Shown in pieces: positions 1 through 8,472 of a DNA stretch of 64,000 bases. The notes beneath the pieces were generated by a model. It made no database searches, was not told where the DNA came from, and was given only the letters and a program-made list of their open reading frames with translations. The stretch is taken from the NCBI GenBank assembly GCA_965212545.1, contig CBDBVB010000035.1:1-64000 (forward strand), written 5' to 3'. The translations under genes and the position numbers were made by a program. Each line of letters opens with the position of its first letter. The stretch's first letter is position 1. This DNA is from JABDIP01 sp965212545. GTDB lineage: Bacteria > Pseudomonadota > Alphaproteobacteria > DSM-16000 > Inquilinaceae.

Positions 1-37
1 TCATTCCGGCTCAGTCAATCAATCCAGGCGGATGGCC

Positions 38-1291
38 TCACTGATTGCGTGCCGTCAGCCTTTCGACCGCCGCCAGAAGACGCGGCACCGAGTCGGGGGC
101 GAAGGTCGCCGGAAATCCGTAGTAGCGATGCGCCTCGTCGATTTCGTAGCCGCCATGGGCGAATTCGGACTCGGGGGCGATGTATCCCGGATTGCCTTCT
201 GCATATCCCAGCACGAAGGACGGGTGTCCCGGATCGGACAGGGCGCGGATGGCGTGAGCGGTCTCGGCGAAAACTTCGCCCGGCAGGGCAGTCAGTCGAA
301 CCGCCCCCCAGTCCAAGACACTGACGCGCGCAGTCCAGGGCTCCGGCGTCCTAGACGCGATGGTCTCGGCCCAGAGAATCCACTGTGCCAGGAGCGCGGC
401 CTGGGCGGGTCCGACCGATTTGAGATCTTCTTTCCATCTCGCGGCGAGTGCCTCGGGCGGATGCGTTTCGCGCCGCGCAAACCGGAGCGAGACCAATTCG
501 TCCCGAGCGGAAATGCCGTCGCCGGCGTCCTGCAGCGTCGCTCCGGACGCGCAATCGGCAATATGCCGCCCGATCCGTTCCGCCTCGGCGAAACTGCGAC
601 GAGGATCCGCCGCGAGGGACACTGACGCTTGCGCGGAATGGCCGGTATTGGCGTCCGCCGCGGCGCCGGTCATGAAAACGGCGACGGAACCAGGATTGTC
701 CTCCTCCAGGCCCAGTCGGACATAGTGCGGATAGTCCGCCGTGTAGAACAGATTATCGGCACCGAGCACGACCGGGTGGCAGGCATAGGACAGCAGCACC
801 GCGACCACAGTTCCGTCCTGCGCCGCGATCTTCACCACCGGCAGGCTGTCGTCGACCGTGCCACCGTCGTGCCGGCGGTTTCTCGCGATGCCGGGATCGC
901 GGCCGTATCCCGTCAGCAACCTGCAGGGCCGGGCCCGTTTTCGTGCATGTGCGACCGCGGTGACGCATGCATCCTCAAGCCCCTGCAGGAAAGCGGGTGA
1001 CGCATCGTTCCCGCCACGGCCCGGCATGGAGGCCGGCGCACCATGGGTATGCAGCGCCGCGATGATGATGTTGTCGGCCGGCAGCGCGCAGCGGGCACGG
1101 ATGCGCGCGCTCATCTCCTCATTCACACCCAGCACATCGCAGACGATCAAGGCGGTATCTTCGACCGCCAACGCGCGCACGGTCAGGGGATCATGAGCGC
1201 CAACGGCCGGCTCCGTCCGCGCTACGAAGCCCGACATGGCAAATCCGGGACCGGGTGTCACGTCGACCACCGCGGCGCCGGCTTGGATCAT
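38..1291 (-). CDS. Neutral/alkaline ceramidase-like hydrolase, last gene of the nag operon
   Basis: A 417-residue protein resembling the N-terminal metal-hydrolase domain of neutral/alkaline non-lysosomal ceramidases, which are zinc amidases of N-acylsphingosines. Visible motifs are ALHTHGAP (His81 and His83) and SYACHPVVLG (His172), followed by TADYP, all typical zinc-site segments. At about 417 residues it is shorter than full ceramidases, and no signal peptide is apparent, so it is probably cytoplasmic. I chose the ATG at 1291 because it overlaps the nagA stop (ATGA), which implies translational coupling; a longer upstream reading frame would run back into nagA. The substrate is unlikely to be ceramide. 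From context, an N-acylated amino sugar or a similar amide is an inference. The family is fairly sure, the function is not. A minus-strand ATG at 4-2 could begin a next gene but cannot be tested here. Confidence 0.75.
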   Translation of the reverse strand: MIQAGAAVVDVTPGPGFAMSGFVARTEPAVGAHDPLTVRALAVEDTALIVCDVLGVNEEMSARIRARCALPADNIIIAALHTHGAPASMPGRGGNDASPAFLQGLEDACVTAVAHARKRARPCRLLTGYGRDPGIARNRRHDGGTVDDSLPVVKIAAQDGTVVAVLLSYACHPVVLGADNLFYTADYPHYVRLGLEEDNPGSVAVFMTGAAADANTGHSAQASVSLAADPRRSFAEAERIGRHIADCASGATLQDAGDGISARDELVSLRFARRETHPPEALAARWKEDLKSVGPAQAALLAQWILWAETIASRTPEPWTARVSVLDWGAVRLTALPGEVFAETAHAIRALSDPGHPSFVLGYAEGNPGYIAPESEFAHGGYEIDEAHRYYGFPATFAPDSVPRLLAAVERLTARNQ

Positions 1292-2430
1292 TTGCCGTAT
1301 ACCTTCTCGCCACGCACATAGGCCTCCCGTATGACCAGACTTCGCGCGCCGCCCTGCCAGTCGAACAGTATGACGTCGGCGTCGGCGCCAACCGCCAGCC
1401 GGCCACGCCCTTGCGCAAAGCGGCCCGGATTCGATGTGGCCAGCCCCAGCGCATCCGCCAGTGACAACTCCGCCATCGAAATGGCAGCCGCCACGCCATC
1501 GCACAACGGACGGGCGGCGCCAGCCAGGTAGGGCGTACCTTCGATGCCGAGCCGACCATCGGCGGTGAGAACCACGCGGCCACCAACCGGCTGATCATAG
1601 GTCCCGGGCGAGAGTCCGCCCAGGGCTGCAGTATCGGATATGAGAATGGATCGCTCCAGCCCCTTGGCCCGCAGCATGGCTTTCAGCGTTTCGGCCGGCA
1701 GGTGGTGGCCATCGGCGATGAACGATGCCGTCAGGCGGTCATCGGCCAACTGGCTCCAGATCAGGTTCGGGTGACGCGGCAACACCGCCGCGGCGCCGTT
1801 GCCCAGATGGGTCGACAGCACGGCACCCGCATCGGCCGCTCGCGTAATCTGGTCGTGGTCCGCCTGGGTATGGCCGATGGCGACATGCACGCCTTGCGAA
1901 GAGACGGCACGGATGAAGTCCGGCGCCTCGGGCCAATGGGGCGACAGCGTCACCATGCCGACGAGGCCGCCGCAGGCCTCCTGCCAGCGGTTGAACTCGG
2001 TCACGTCCGGCGGACGCACATGGTCGGCCGGATGGGCGCCACGGGGCCCGTCTTGCGGTGAAACGAAGGGCCCCTCGACATGTGCGAACGGGATCATGTG
2101 GGCGAGCAACGGCTCGCTTTCGCGAGCCTGCGCGATGACTCCCAGTGTCGTCGCGATCCGCTGTTCGCTGGCCGTGATCACCGTCGGCAGGAAGGTGGTG
2201 ACTCCGCATTCCAGGAGCTTATGGGCAAGGGCGACAACGGTCGCCGGTGTCAGCGCACCGTCATTGAGATCGAGCCCCGCGAACCCGTTGACCTGGAGGT
2301 CGACCAGGCCGGCGGAGAGGAAGGGAGCATCTGGAAAATCGGCGCGCTCGACGGCGGCGATGCGGCCTCCGTCTACCGTGACGGCGATGACCAGTTCTGT
2401 CGCCGGGTCGCGGCCGCAGATCCGAAGCAT
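1288..2430 (-). CDS. nagA: N-acetylglucosamine-6-phosphate deacetylase
   Basis: A 380-residue amidohydrolase that removes acetate from GlcNAc-6-phosphate to give glucosamine-6-phosphate, the substrate of NagB. The usual NagA landmarks are present: VDLQVNG near residue 43, the metal-binding Glu in HVEGPF (Glu119), His187 in IGHTQAD, His208 in STHLGNG, and the catalytic Asp266 in ISDTAALGG. The length matches the family. It starts only two bases after the stop of the SIS-domain gene and overlaps the following ceramidase-like gene, so it is translated within the nagB operon. No clear Shine-Dalgarno sequence precedes it, which fits translational coupling. Expression is probably controlled from the nagB promoter and its LacI-type operator. 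Confidence 0.93.
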   Translation of the reverse strand: MLRICGRDPATELVIAVTVDGGRIAAVERADFPDAPFLSAGLVDLQVNGFAGLDLNDGALTPATVVALAHKLLECGVTTFLPTVITASEQRIATTLGVIAQARESEPLLAHMIPFAHVEGPFVSPQDGPRGAHPADHVRPPDVTEFNRWQEACGGLVGMVTLSPHWPEAPDFIRAVSSQGVHVAIGHTQADHDQITRAADAGAVLSTHLGNGAAAVLPRHPNLIWSQLADDRLTASFIADGHHLPAETLKAMLRAKGLERSILISDTAALGGLSPGTYDQPVGGRVVLTADGRLGIEGTPYLAGAARPLCDGVAAAISMAELSLADALGLATSNPGRFAQGRGRLAVGADADVILFDWQGGARSLVIREAYVRGEKVYGK

Positions 2431-2432
2431 GA

Positions 2433-3233
2433 CTACAACGCTCTCACCCGGTGTCTGAAGCGCCCGATGAACCGCCCATTGGCTTCATCGCCGCCCGGCG
2501 CATTGCCACTCCGCCAGACCGGCGGCTCGATCCCGCGCTCCAGCAGCTTGGCGACGGCGCGGATCACCAGGCAGTTGAGCGCGAACGCATTGGCAAAGGT
2601 GGACACGGCTGCAATCCGTTCGCTCATGCCGTCCAGCGATACGACCGCGTCACCGATCGCGACCTTGCAGTCGATTGCGATATCGACAAGATCCTGCAGG
2701 TTGTTCTTGGTGGGATGGCGTGCCGGGTGATCTTCGGCGGTCTTGCGGGCGTGTTCGTGCGAGTTCACACCGATCAGAAAAACACCGCGCGATTTTGCCT
2801 CCAGAGCGGCGTCGATCAGGGCAGCGTTTATGCCATAGGCATTGACCAGGATCAGCAGATCGCCGTCGCCAAGTTCGCGGTCCCGAATGACGATCCTGCC
2901 GTAGCCAGGCGTTCTTTCGATTGCCATGGACCGCAGAGCGCCGTTCGACAAGAGTGTTCCCTCATCCAGAATGGCACTGACATGCATCAGGCCGCCGGCA
3001 CGGAAAAAGATCTCCTGCGCGGCCAGGTTCGAATGCCCGCCGGGCCCGAAGACGTGCACAAGGCGGTCGTTCGCGATCTGGTCCGCCACGCGGTCCGCCG
3101 CCAGGTCAAGGGCGCCGGCTTCCTCCGTCAAGATGCGCTGCATCAGCGCGTGGGTCTGCTCCAGATAGTCGCCGCAAATGGCGTCGGCATCGAAGCGGGC
3201 GGGCTGATCAGGCATCGGGGTCGGACTCCGCAT
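2433..3233 (-). CDS. SIS-domain sugar isomerase family protein (UPF0309-like)
   Basis: A 266-residue protein with a sugar-isomerase (SIS) phosphosugar-binding fold. An N-terminal helical segment is followed by VHVFGPGGHSN near residue 60 and LLILVNAYGINAALIDAA near 125, typical of the SIS Rossmann-like sheet. Such proteins bind phosphorylated amino sugars, and family members act as isomerases, etherases or regulators. It lies between nagB and nagA, so a role in making or sensing an amino-sugar phosphate is likely. Two starts are possible: ATG at 3233, or ATG at 3215 (MPDQP), which overlaps the nagB stop by only eight bases. The second gives 260 residues and is perhaps more natural. The exact reaction is unknown. 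Confidence 0.8.
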   Translation of the reverse strand: MRSPTPMPDQPARFDADAICGDYLEQTHALMQRILTEEAGALDLAADRVADQIANDRLVHVFGPGGHSNLAAQEIFFRAGGLMHVSAILDEGTLLSNGALRSMAIERTPGYGRIVIRDRELGDGDLLILVNAYGINAALIDAALEAKSRGVFLIGVNSHEHARKTAEDHPARHPTKNNLQDLVDIAIDCKVAIGDAVVSLDGMSERIAAVSTFANAFALNCLVIRAVAKLLERGIEPPVWRSGNAPGGDEANGRFIGRFRHRVRAL

Positions 3234-3978
3234 CGAGATAGAGAGTGCAATCGGGATGAGTCCGCAAGATGCTTGCCGGACAGTTGGTCGAGATCGGGCC
3301 GGTCAGGGCGGTCCTGACGGCATCCCGTTTCCTGGCGTCCGGGACCATGCAAAACAGCCGCCTGGCCTGCATCAATGCCGGAATTGTCAAGGTAATGGCG
3401 CGATCAGGCACGTCGGAGAGCTGCTCGAAGCACTTGTCGTCGACCTGCTGCTGCCGGCTGACCGCGTCGAGCGTTACGGTCCTCACGCTCAATGGATCGT
3501 CGAAATCGGCAAGCGGCGGGTCGTTGAAGGCGATGTGGCCGTTCACGCCGATCCCGAGGCACACGAAATCGATCGCTCCCTGGTGCAGAAGGCCGGCATA
3601 GGCCTTCGTCTCGGCTTCCGGATTCCCGGATGAATCAATGAGATGCACCTCGCCGATGTCGATGTGGTCGAATAGATGGGTTTTCAGCCAAAGACCGAAG
3701 CGCTGCGGTGCATCCTCTGGCAGCCCGATATATTCGTCCATGTGGAAGGCGGTGACCCGCCGCCAGTCGATCTCCTGTGCAGCGATCAGAGCCGAAAGCG
3801 TCTCGGCCTGGCTGGGCGCGCTGGCGAAAATCATCCGCACCCGTTCCTGGACCTGCAAGGACGAGCGAAGCGCCGTCGCGATGTCATCCGCCGCCGTTGC
3901 GCCCAATCGATCTCGATCGGGTGAGGTCTTGACAATGAGCTGACCGGCCTGTCGTTCGGCGTCGGCTTGGAGGACCAT
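3208..3978 (-). CDS. nagB: Glucosamine-6-phosphate deaminase
   Basis: A 256-residue NagB-family enzyme that isomerises and deaminates glucosamine-6-phosphate to fructose-6-phosphate and ammonia. Motifs are FHMDEYIGL (Asp81, the enolising base) and LGIGVNGHIAFNDP (His148 in the catalytic His position; the E. coli FNEP glutamate is Asp153 here). The NGH and FNDP variants occur in non-enterobacterial NagB homologues. It is the first gene of a four-gene minus-strand operon whose promoter holds a perfect LacI-type palindrome at 4059-4074. The SIS-domain gene overlaps its 3' end. Cytoplasmic. Confidence 0.9.
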   Translation of the reverse strand: MVLQADAERQAGQLIVKTSPDRDRLGATAADDIATALRSSLQVQERVRMIFASAPSQAETLSALIAAQEIDWRRVTAFHMDEYIGLPEDAPQRFGLWLKTHLFDHIDIGEVHLIDSSGNPEAETKAYAGLLHQGAIDFVCLGIGVNGHIAFNDPPLADFDDPLSVRTVTLDAVSRQQQVDDKCFEQLSDVPDRAITLTIPALMQARRLFCMVPDARKRDAVRTALTGPISTNCPASILRTHPDCTLYLDAESDPDA

Positions 3979-4049
3979 GTTCCCTGCCCTGAACGTTGGC
4001 GCTGCGGGCCTTGACGGCCGAATTGGCTTCGCGGGTTACCGATTTCGAC

Positions 4050-4079
4050 AACATTTCTATGCAACCGGTTGCATGTCAA
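4050..4079 (-). promoter_or_regulatory. Predicted nagB promoter (-35 TTGACA)
   Basis: On the minus strand a consensus TTGACA (4079-4074) is followed at about 17 bp by a weak AAATGT-like -10. The spacer is almost entirely the 16-bp LacI-type palindrome. The -35 is convincing; the -10 is weak. Confidence 0.5.
4059..4074. promoter_or_regulatory. LacI-family operator (perfect 16-bp palindrome)
   Basis: ATGCAACCGGTTGCAT is a perfect palindrome with the central CG typical of LacI/GalR operators. It lies between divergent nagB and the LacI-type repressor gene, immediately downstream of a TTGACA-like -35 hexamer on the minus strand, so a bound repressor would sit in the nagB core promoter. Confidence 0.75.
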
Positions 4080-4222
4080 GTCCCTTACGCTAAGATGGCG
4101 AATACGTGAGAGACGAGAGGGTGTTGCCGCCGCATCGATGTCGCATCTGGTTGGCCCAAAGGTACCGAGCACGCCGGTGACCGCGCGCCTTCACAGCTCG
4201 GTCGGCGCTCAGGACAACAAGA

Positions 4223-5230
4223 ATGATCGACAAAACGAACCGCAGACCGTCGCCGACGATTAGCCAGGTTGCCACCGCGGCGGGTGTCTCGCGTTCGACA
4301 GTGTCGCGGGTGTTTAGCCGTCCGGACAGCATCAGCCAGGCAACGATCCGCAGGGTAAAGACGATCGCCGAGCAGCTCGGCTATATGCCGAACCAGACTG
4401 CCCGGGCCCTGAGCACAGGACGTCACCGCAACATCGCCGTCATCGTTCCGGATGTGGCCAATCCGTTCTTTCCGCCATTGATCGCCGCGGCGCAGGACGA
4501 GGCCGACCGCCATGATTACTGCGTCTTTCTCGGCAATTCGGGTGAGAATGCCGAGCGGGAGGACCAGCTTGTCCACCGCCTGGGCGGTCAGGTCGAAGGT
4601 CTGGTCCTCGTTTCGTCGCGCATGAGCGACCAGCAGATTTCCGGTCTCGCCGAGCGAAGACCCTTGGTGCTGGTGAACCGTGATCTGGCCAATATCCCCC
4701 GGGTGCTGATCGACAGTGCGAAGGGCACCCAGGCATCGGTCGAGCATCTGGCGTCACTGGGCCATAAGAGCGTGGTCTATGTGAACGGACCCGGCGCGTC
4801 CTGGTCCAACCGGCAGCGGCGCAATGCGGTGCGCCGGGCCGCGGCGGCGAACCAGATCAAGATGAAAACCGTTGCCTGCCAAACGCCAACATTCGAGTGC
4901 GGCAGGCAGGTGGTGCCTCAGATCGCGGCGACCGGCGCCCGTGCTGTGATCGCCTTCGACGATCTGGTGGCGCAGGGCATCCTGGCGGGGCTTGCCGAGA
5001 ACAGCATCAGAGTTCCGCGGGACTTCAGTGTCGTCGGCTGTGACGATGTGCTGGGAGCGGCCACGTATCCCGCGTTGACAACGGTTTCGAACTGTTCGGA
5101 GGCGGCCGGCAGGGCAGCATGCAGGCTGTTGATGGACATGCTCGAAACCAGCGCCTTCGCGGATGTTCGATATGTAATGGACACGCATCTTGTCTTTCGA
5201 AGCACAACCGGGCCGGCCCCGAACCCTTAG
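4223..5230 (+). CDS. LacI-family transcriptional regulator of the nag operon
   Basis: A 335-residue LacI/GalR repressor. The N-terminal helix-turn-helix covers about residues 12-32 (ISQVATAAGVSRSTVSRVF), followed by the hinge region (GYMPNQTARALSTG) and a periplasmic-binding-protein-like effector domain from about residue 70 (IAVIVPDVANPFFPPLIAA). It is transcribed divergently from nagB, with the palindrome at 4059-4074 in the shared region, so it very probably represses nagB-SIS-nagA-hydrolase. The inducer is presumably an amino sugar or its phosphate. Whether it also controls the downstream enolase and ABC genes is unknown; I see no second copy of the palindrome there. Confidence 0.9.
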   Translation: MIDKTNRRPSPTISQVATAAGVSRSTVSRVFSRPDSISQATIRRVKTIAEQLGYMPNQTARALSTGRHRNIAVIVPDVANPFFPPLIAAAQDEADRHDYCVFLGNSGENAEREDQLVHRLGGQVEGLVLVSSRMSDQQISGLAERRPLVLVNRDLANIPRVLIDSAKGTQASVEHLASLGHKSVVYVNGPGASWSNRQRRNAVRRAAAANQIKMKTVACQTPTFECGRQVVPQIAATGARAVIAFDDLVAQGILAGLAENSIRVPRDFSVVGCDDVLGAATYPALTTVSNCSEAAGRAACRLLMDMLETSAFADVRYVMDTHLVFRSTTGPAPNP

Positions 5231-5318
5231 ACGATCGCGCGAACGTCCGACACGGCGCGCATTTCGATCGGCAGCCAACTCGGCGCGAACGGACAGCAGA
5301 CAGGCCGCCTTGGCTTGC

Positions 5319-5350
5319 CGGGACGAGTTCACGGCGGGACGAGTTCACGG
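5319..5350. repeat. Perfect 16-bp tandem duplication
   Basis: CGGGACGAGTTCACGG occurs twice, back to back (5319-5334 and 5335-5350), in the 198-bp gap between the lacI-type gene and the enolase-superfamily gene. It could be a recent slippage duplication or a tandem protein-binding site upstream of the enolase gene. Confidence 0.85.
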
Positions 5351-5428
5351 AAGGAAAAGCGGCTCCGGGGCCCGCTACCAGCGTTATCTGCAGAGAGCCG
5401 AGGGACGAAGGGGATCTGGAGCGAGGCC

Positions 5429-6532
5429 ATGAAAATCGAGAGCATCGAGTCGTTCTGCAATGAGTTTGTCGGCCTCGTCCGGGTCACTGCCGAAGATGGA
5501 TCGCAAGGTTGGGGACAGGTCTCCACCTATTGCGCGGACATCACGGCTCAAGTGCTGCACCGGCAGGTGGCACCATGGACTATCGGCCAGGATATGACCG
5601 ATCTCGACGACCTGCTCGATCTGGTGACCGAGCGCGAGCACAAGTTCCCCGGATCCTATTTGCGCCGGGCGATGGCCGGCCTGGATACGGCGATCTGGGA
5701 TCTGCGCGGCAAGGCCGCCGGCAAGCCGGTTGCGGAGCTACTCGGTGGCTCCCCCGGGCCGTTGCGCGCCTATGCATCCAGCATGAAGCGCGACATAACG
5801 CCAGACGAAGAAGCCGAGCGGTTCAAGCGTTTGCGCGGCGAGCACGGCTTCGATGCATTCAAATTCCGAGTCGGCGCCGAGGTCGGTCGCAACCGCGATG
5901 AATGGCCGGGCCGCACCGAGGAGATCATTCCGCTCATCCGGCGCGAACTCGGAAATGATGTGGACCTCCTGGCTGACGCCAACAGCTGTTTCACGCCGGA
6001 GCGGGCGATCGAGGTCGGCCGGATCATGGAGGACAACGGTCTCATCCATTACGAGGAACCCTGTCCCTACTGGGAGCACGAACAGACCAAAGAGGTGGCC
6101 GATGCCCTGGACATCGCTGTTGCCGGCGGCGAGCAGGATTGCGACCTGACGATCTGGAAGCGGATGATCGGCGGACGCGTCGTCGACATCGCCCAGCCGG
6201 ATGTCTGCTATCTGGGCGGCATCGCCCGGACGTTGCGCGTCTGCCGCATGGCGGATGCCGCAGGCCTGCCGGTTACACCTCATTGCGCAAACCTCTCCAT
6301 GGTGACGCTGTTCACCATGCATCTCCTGAGGGCCATACCGAATGCAGGAAAGTACCTGGAGCTCTCCATCGAAGGACCCGACTACTATCCTTGGCAGGAA
6401 GGGCTTTTCCTGGGCCGGCCATATGGCGTCGAGGACGGCAAGGTGACAGTGACCGACAGTCCTGGTTGGGGCATTGCTGTCAATCCCGAGTGGTTGGCAG
6501 GATCACGCTATGCGCAATCGTCGATATCCTAG
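5429..6532 (+). CDS. Enolase-superfamily (mandelate racemase/galactonate dehydratase-like) enzyme
   Basis: A 367-residue member of the mandelate racemase/muconate lactonising superfamily, which abstracts the alpha-proton of carboxylates. It has the capping domain (residues 1-115), then a barrel with a Lys-x-Arg pair (Lys145, Arg147 in FKFRVG), metal ligands Asp183 (LADANS), Glu209 (YEEP) and Glu235 (GGEQ), and a general-base His285 (TPHCAN) after QPD at 257-259. This arrangement fits a sugar-acid dehydratase or racemase of the mandelate racemase subgroup. The ATG at 5429 follows a GGAGCGAG-type ribosome site; the longer upstream frame runs through low-quality sequence containing the 16-bp duplication. 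The substrate cannot be read from sequence. The neighbouring family-5 importer suggests uptake of a sugar acid or conjugate. Confidence 0.85.
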   Translation: MKIESIESFCNEFVGLVRVTAEDGSQGWGQVSTYCADITAQVLHRQVAPWTIGQDMTDLDDLLDLVTEREHKFPGSYLRRAMAGLDTAIWDLRGKAAGKPVAELLGGSPGPLRAYASSMKRDITPDEEAERFKRLRGEHGFDAFKFRVGAEVGRNRDEWPGRTEEIIPLIRRELGNDVDLLADANSCFTPERAIEVGRIMEDNGLIHYEEPCPYWEHEQTKEVADALDIAVAGGEQDCDLTIWKRMIGGRVVDIAQPDVCYLGGIARTLRVCRMADAAGLPVTPHCANLSMVTLFTMHLLRAIPNAGKYLELSIEGPDYYPWQEGLFLGRPYGVEDGKVTVTDSPGWGIAVNPEWLAGSRYAQSSIS

Positions 6533-6847
6533 ACCCTGATGACCTGAGGTCGGTTCGACTTCACGCCGGGTGAGTGCAGCTCACACGGCCACAATTCTCG
6601 CAAAGCCAGCCTTAATGGAATTCGCCTGCGTCGCCGCCGTACCAATCGACCCGCAACACGATGTCGCGCCAAGCCGGACCGGCCGGTGCGTCCGACGGGC
6701 CACGAAGTTTGCGTTTCCCGCGCCGTTTCCGCAGTATAGCCACTGGTCCCTCGGCGGCTTGCGCCTGCGGTTGGTTTCACCGTCGGCAAGAGCTGCAAAG
6801 CCGAAAATGGCGTATGCGGGCCTTTGCAATGCTGGGAGGCAAGAATA
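6533..6847. other. 315-bp intergenic region with no recognisable gene
   Basis: Between the enolase-superfamily gene and the ABC binding protein. A short inverted repeat (GTGAG/CTCAC) near 6570-6584 is too weak to call a terminator. No convincing promoter hexamers or protein-like reading frame was found. A GGGAGG ribosome-binding site lies at the 3' edge, just before the ATG at 6848. Confidence 0.6.
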
Positions 6848-8434
6848 ATGAAGAAATTGGACCACTATGTCGGGCTGCTTGCGGCCGGCAGGATTTCGCG
6901 CCGCGCGTTCATGCAGCGCGCCGTCGCGCTGGGCGCCACGTCCGCACTGGCCACCTCGCTTGCGGGCCGTGCGGCCCACGCGGCGCCAAATCGAGGCGGC
7001 AAGCTGCGCCTCGGCATCGGCCACGGCTCGACCACGGACTCGCTCGACCCGGCGACCTGGGAGAACCTCTATGTGCAGGTCATGGGCGGCGCGCTTCACA
7101 ACAAGCTGAGCGAGATCGGCAACACCGGCGAACTGGTACCCGAACTGGCCGAGTCCTGGGAGCCGACGCCGGACGCGAAGGAATGGCGCTTCAATCTGCG
7201 CCAAGGCGTGGAATTCCACAACGGCAAGACACTCGAAGCCGATGACGTGATCGCGTCATTCAATCACCATCGCGGTGAGGATTCGACCTCGGCGGCCAAG
7301 CCCATCGTCGATCCGATCGCGGAGATCAGGGCCGACGGGAAGAATACCGTGGTCTTCACGATGGAGACCGGCAACGCCGATTTCCCGTTCATCGTAAGCG
7401 ACTATCACCTGTCCATATTGCCGTCCAAGGACGGTGAGATCGACGCCACGTCGGGCATCGGAACCGGCGGCTATAGCCTGGAGAGCTTCGATCCCGGAGT
7501 TCGGACCACACTCAAGCGCTTCCCGAATTACTGGAAGAGCGGCCGGGCCCATTTCGACGACGCCGAGTTGCTCTCCATCATCGATGTTACGGCGCGCACC
7601 AATGCCCTCACCACGGGCGAGATTGACGCCATGGACCGGGTGGACATCAAGACCGCCCACATGCTGGCACGCCACCCCAACGTGAATGTCGTCGAGACCA
7701 GCGGTACGGCGCATTTCACTTTCGCCATGCGTACAGATACGCCGCCGTTCGACGACAACAACGTGCGGCTGGCGCTCAAGTATGCGCTCGACCGTGACGC
7801 GATGCTTCAGACCGTCCTTCGCGGCCATGGCGTGGTCGGCAACGACCATCCGATCGGCCGCTCCAACCGGTTCCACGCCGACGATCTGCCGCAGCGTGAA
7901 TACGATATCGACAAGGCCAAGTTCCACCTGAGGGAGGCTGGCCTCAGCACCCTGAGTGTGGACCTTAGCGCAGCCGATGCCGCCTTTGCGGGCGCAGTCG
8001 ACGCAGCGGTGCTCTACAAAGAGCACGCCGCCCCGGCGGGCATCGAGATCAATGTCGTGCGTGAACCCAATGACGGCTATTGGTCCAATGTCTGGCTGAA
8101 CAAGCCCTGGTGCGCGGTCTATTGGGGCGGCCGCCCCACCGAGGACTGGATGTTCTCGACCGCCTATGCCTCCGGAGCTCCCTGGAATGACAGTTTTTGG
8201 GAGCACGAGCGCTTCAATTCGCTGTTGATCGAAGCGCGGGCCGAGCTCGACGAGGCCAAACGGCGTGAGATGTACGTCGAAATGCAGCGGATCGTCAGCG
8301 ACGAGGGCGGCGTCGTGGTGCCGATGTTCAACAACTATGTGATGGGCCTCTCCAAAGCCGTCGCGCATGACGAGATGGGGGCCAACTGGAGCTTCGACGG
8401 ATTCAGGGCCATCGAGCGCTGGTGGTTCGCATGA
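6848..8434 (+). CDS. ABC transporter substrate-binding protein, family 5 (oligopeptide/oligosaccharide type)
   Basis: A 528-residue periplasmic solute receptor of the DppA/OppA/NikA class (SBP_bac_5). The N-terminus carries a twin-arginine-type signal (SRRAFMQ near residue 20, then a hydrophobic stretch ending AAHA), so Tat export is likely. The mature part begins GGKLRLGIGHGS and includes the family segments WEFNLRQGVEFHNG-like near 120 and FPFIVSDYHLSILP. The ATG at 6848 follows a GGGAGG ribosome site. It heads an operon with two permeases and a double ATPase. The family also imports oligosaccharides and glycosides, so the adjacent nag and enolase genes make a sugar conjugate as likely as a peptide. 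Confidence 0.88.
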   Translation: MKKLDHYVGLLAAGRISRRAFMQRAVALGATSALATSLAGRAAHAAPNRGGKLRLGIGHGSTTDSLDPATWENLYVQVMGGALHNKLSEIGNTGELVPELAESWEPTPDAKEWRFNLRQGVEFHNGKTLEADDVIASFNHHRGEDSTSAAKPIVDPIAEIRADGKNTVVFTMETGNADFPFIVSDYHLSILPSKDGEIDATSGIGTGGYSLESFDPGVRTTLKRFPNYWKSGRAHFDDAELLSIIDVTARTNALTTGEIDAMDRVDIKTAHMLARHPNVNVVETSGTAHFTFAMRTDTPPFDDNNVRLALKYALDRDAMLQTVLRGHGVVGNDHPIGRSNRFHADDLPQREYDIDKAKFHLREAGLSTLSVDLSAADAAFAGAVDAAVLYKEHAAPAGIEINVVREPNDGYWSNVWLNKPWCAVYWGGRPTEDWMFSTAYASGAPWNDSFWEHERFNSLLIEARAELDEAKRREMYVEMQRIVSDEGGVVVPMFNNYVMGLSKAVAHDEMGANWSFDGFRAIERWWFA

Positions 8435-8472
8435 TCGCGCAGGGGTCCGTCAGGCCAGCCCAGTAAGCGACG

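Noticed and set aside
6570..6584. A GTGAG/CTCAC hairpin as terminator of the enolase gene
   Set aside because: Only five base pairs with no T-tract.
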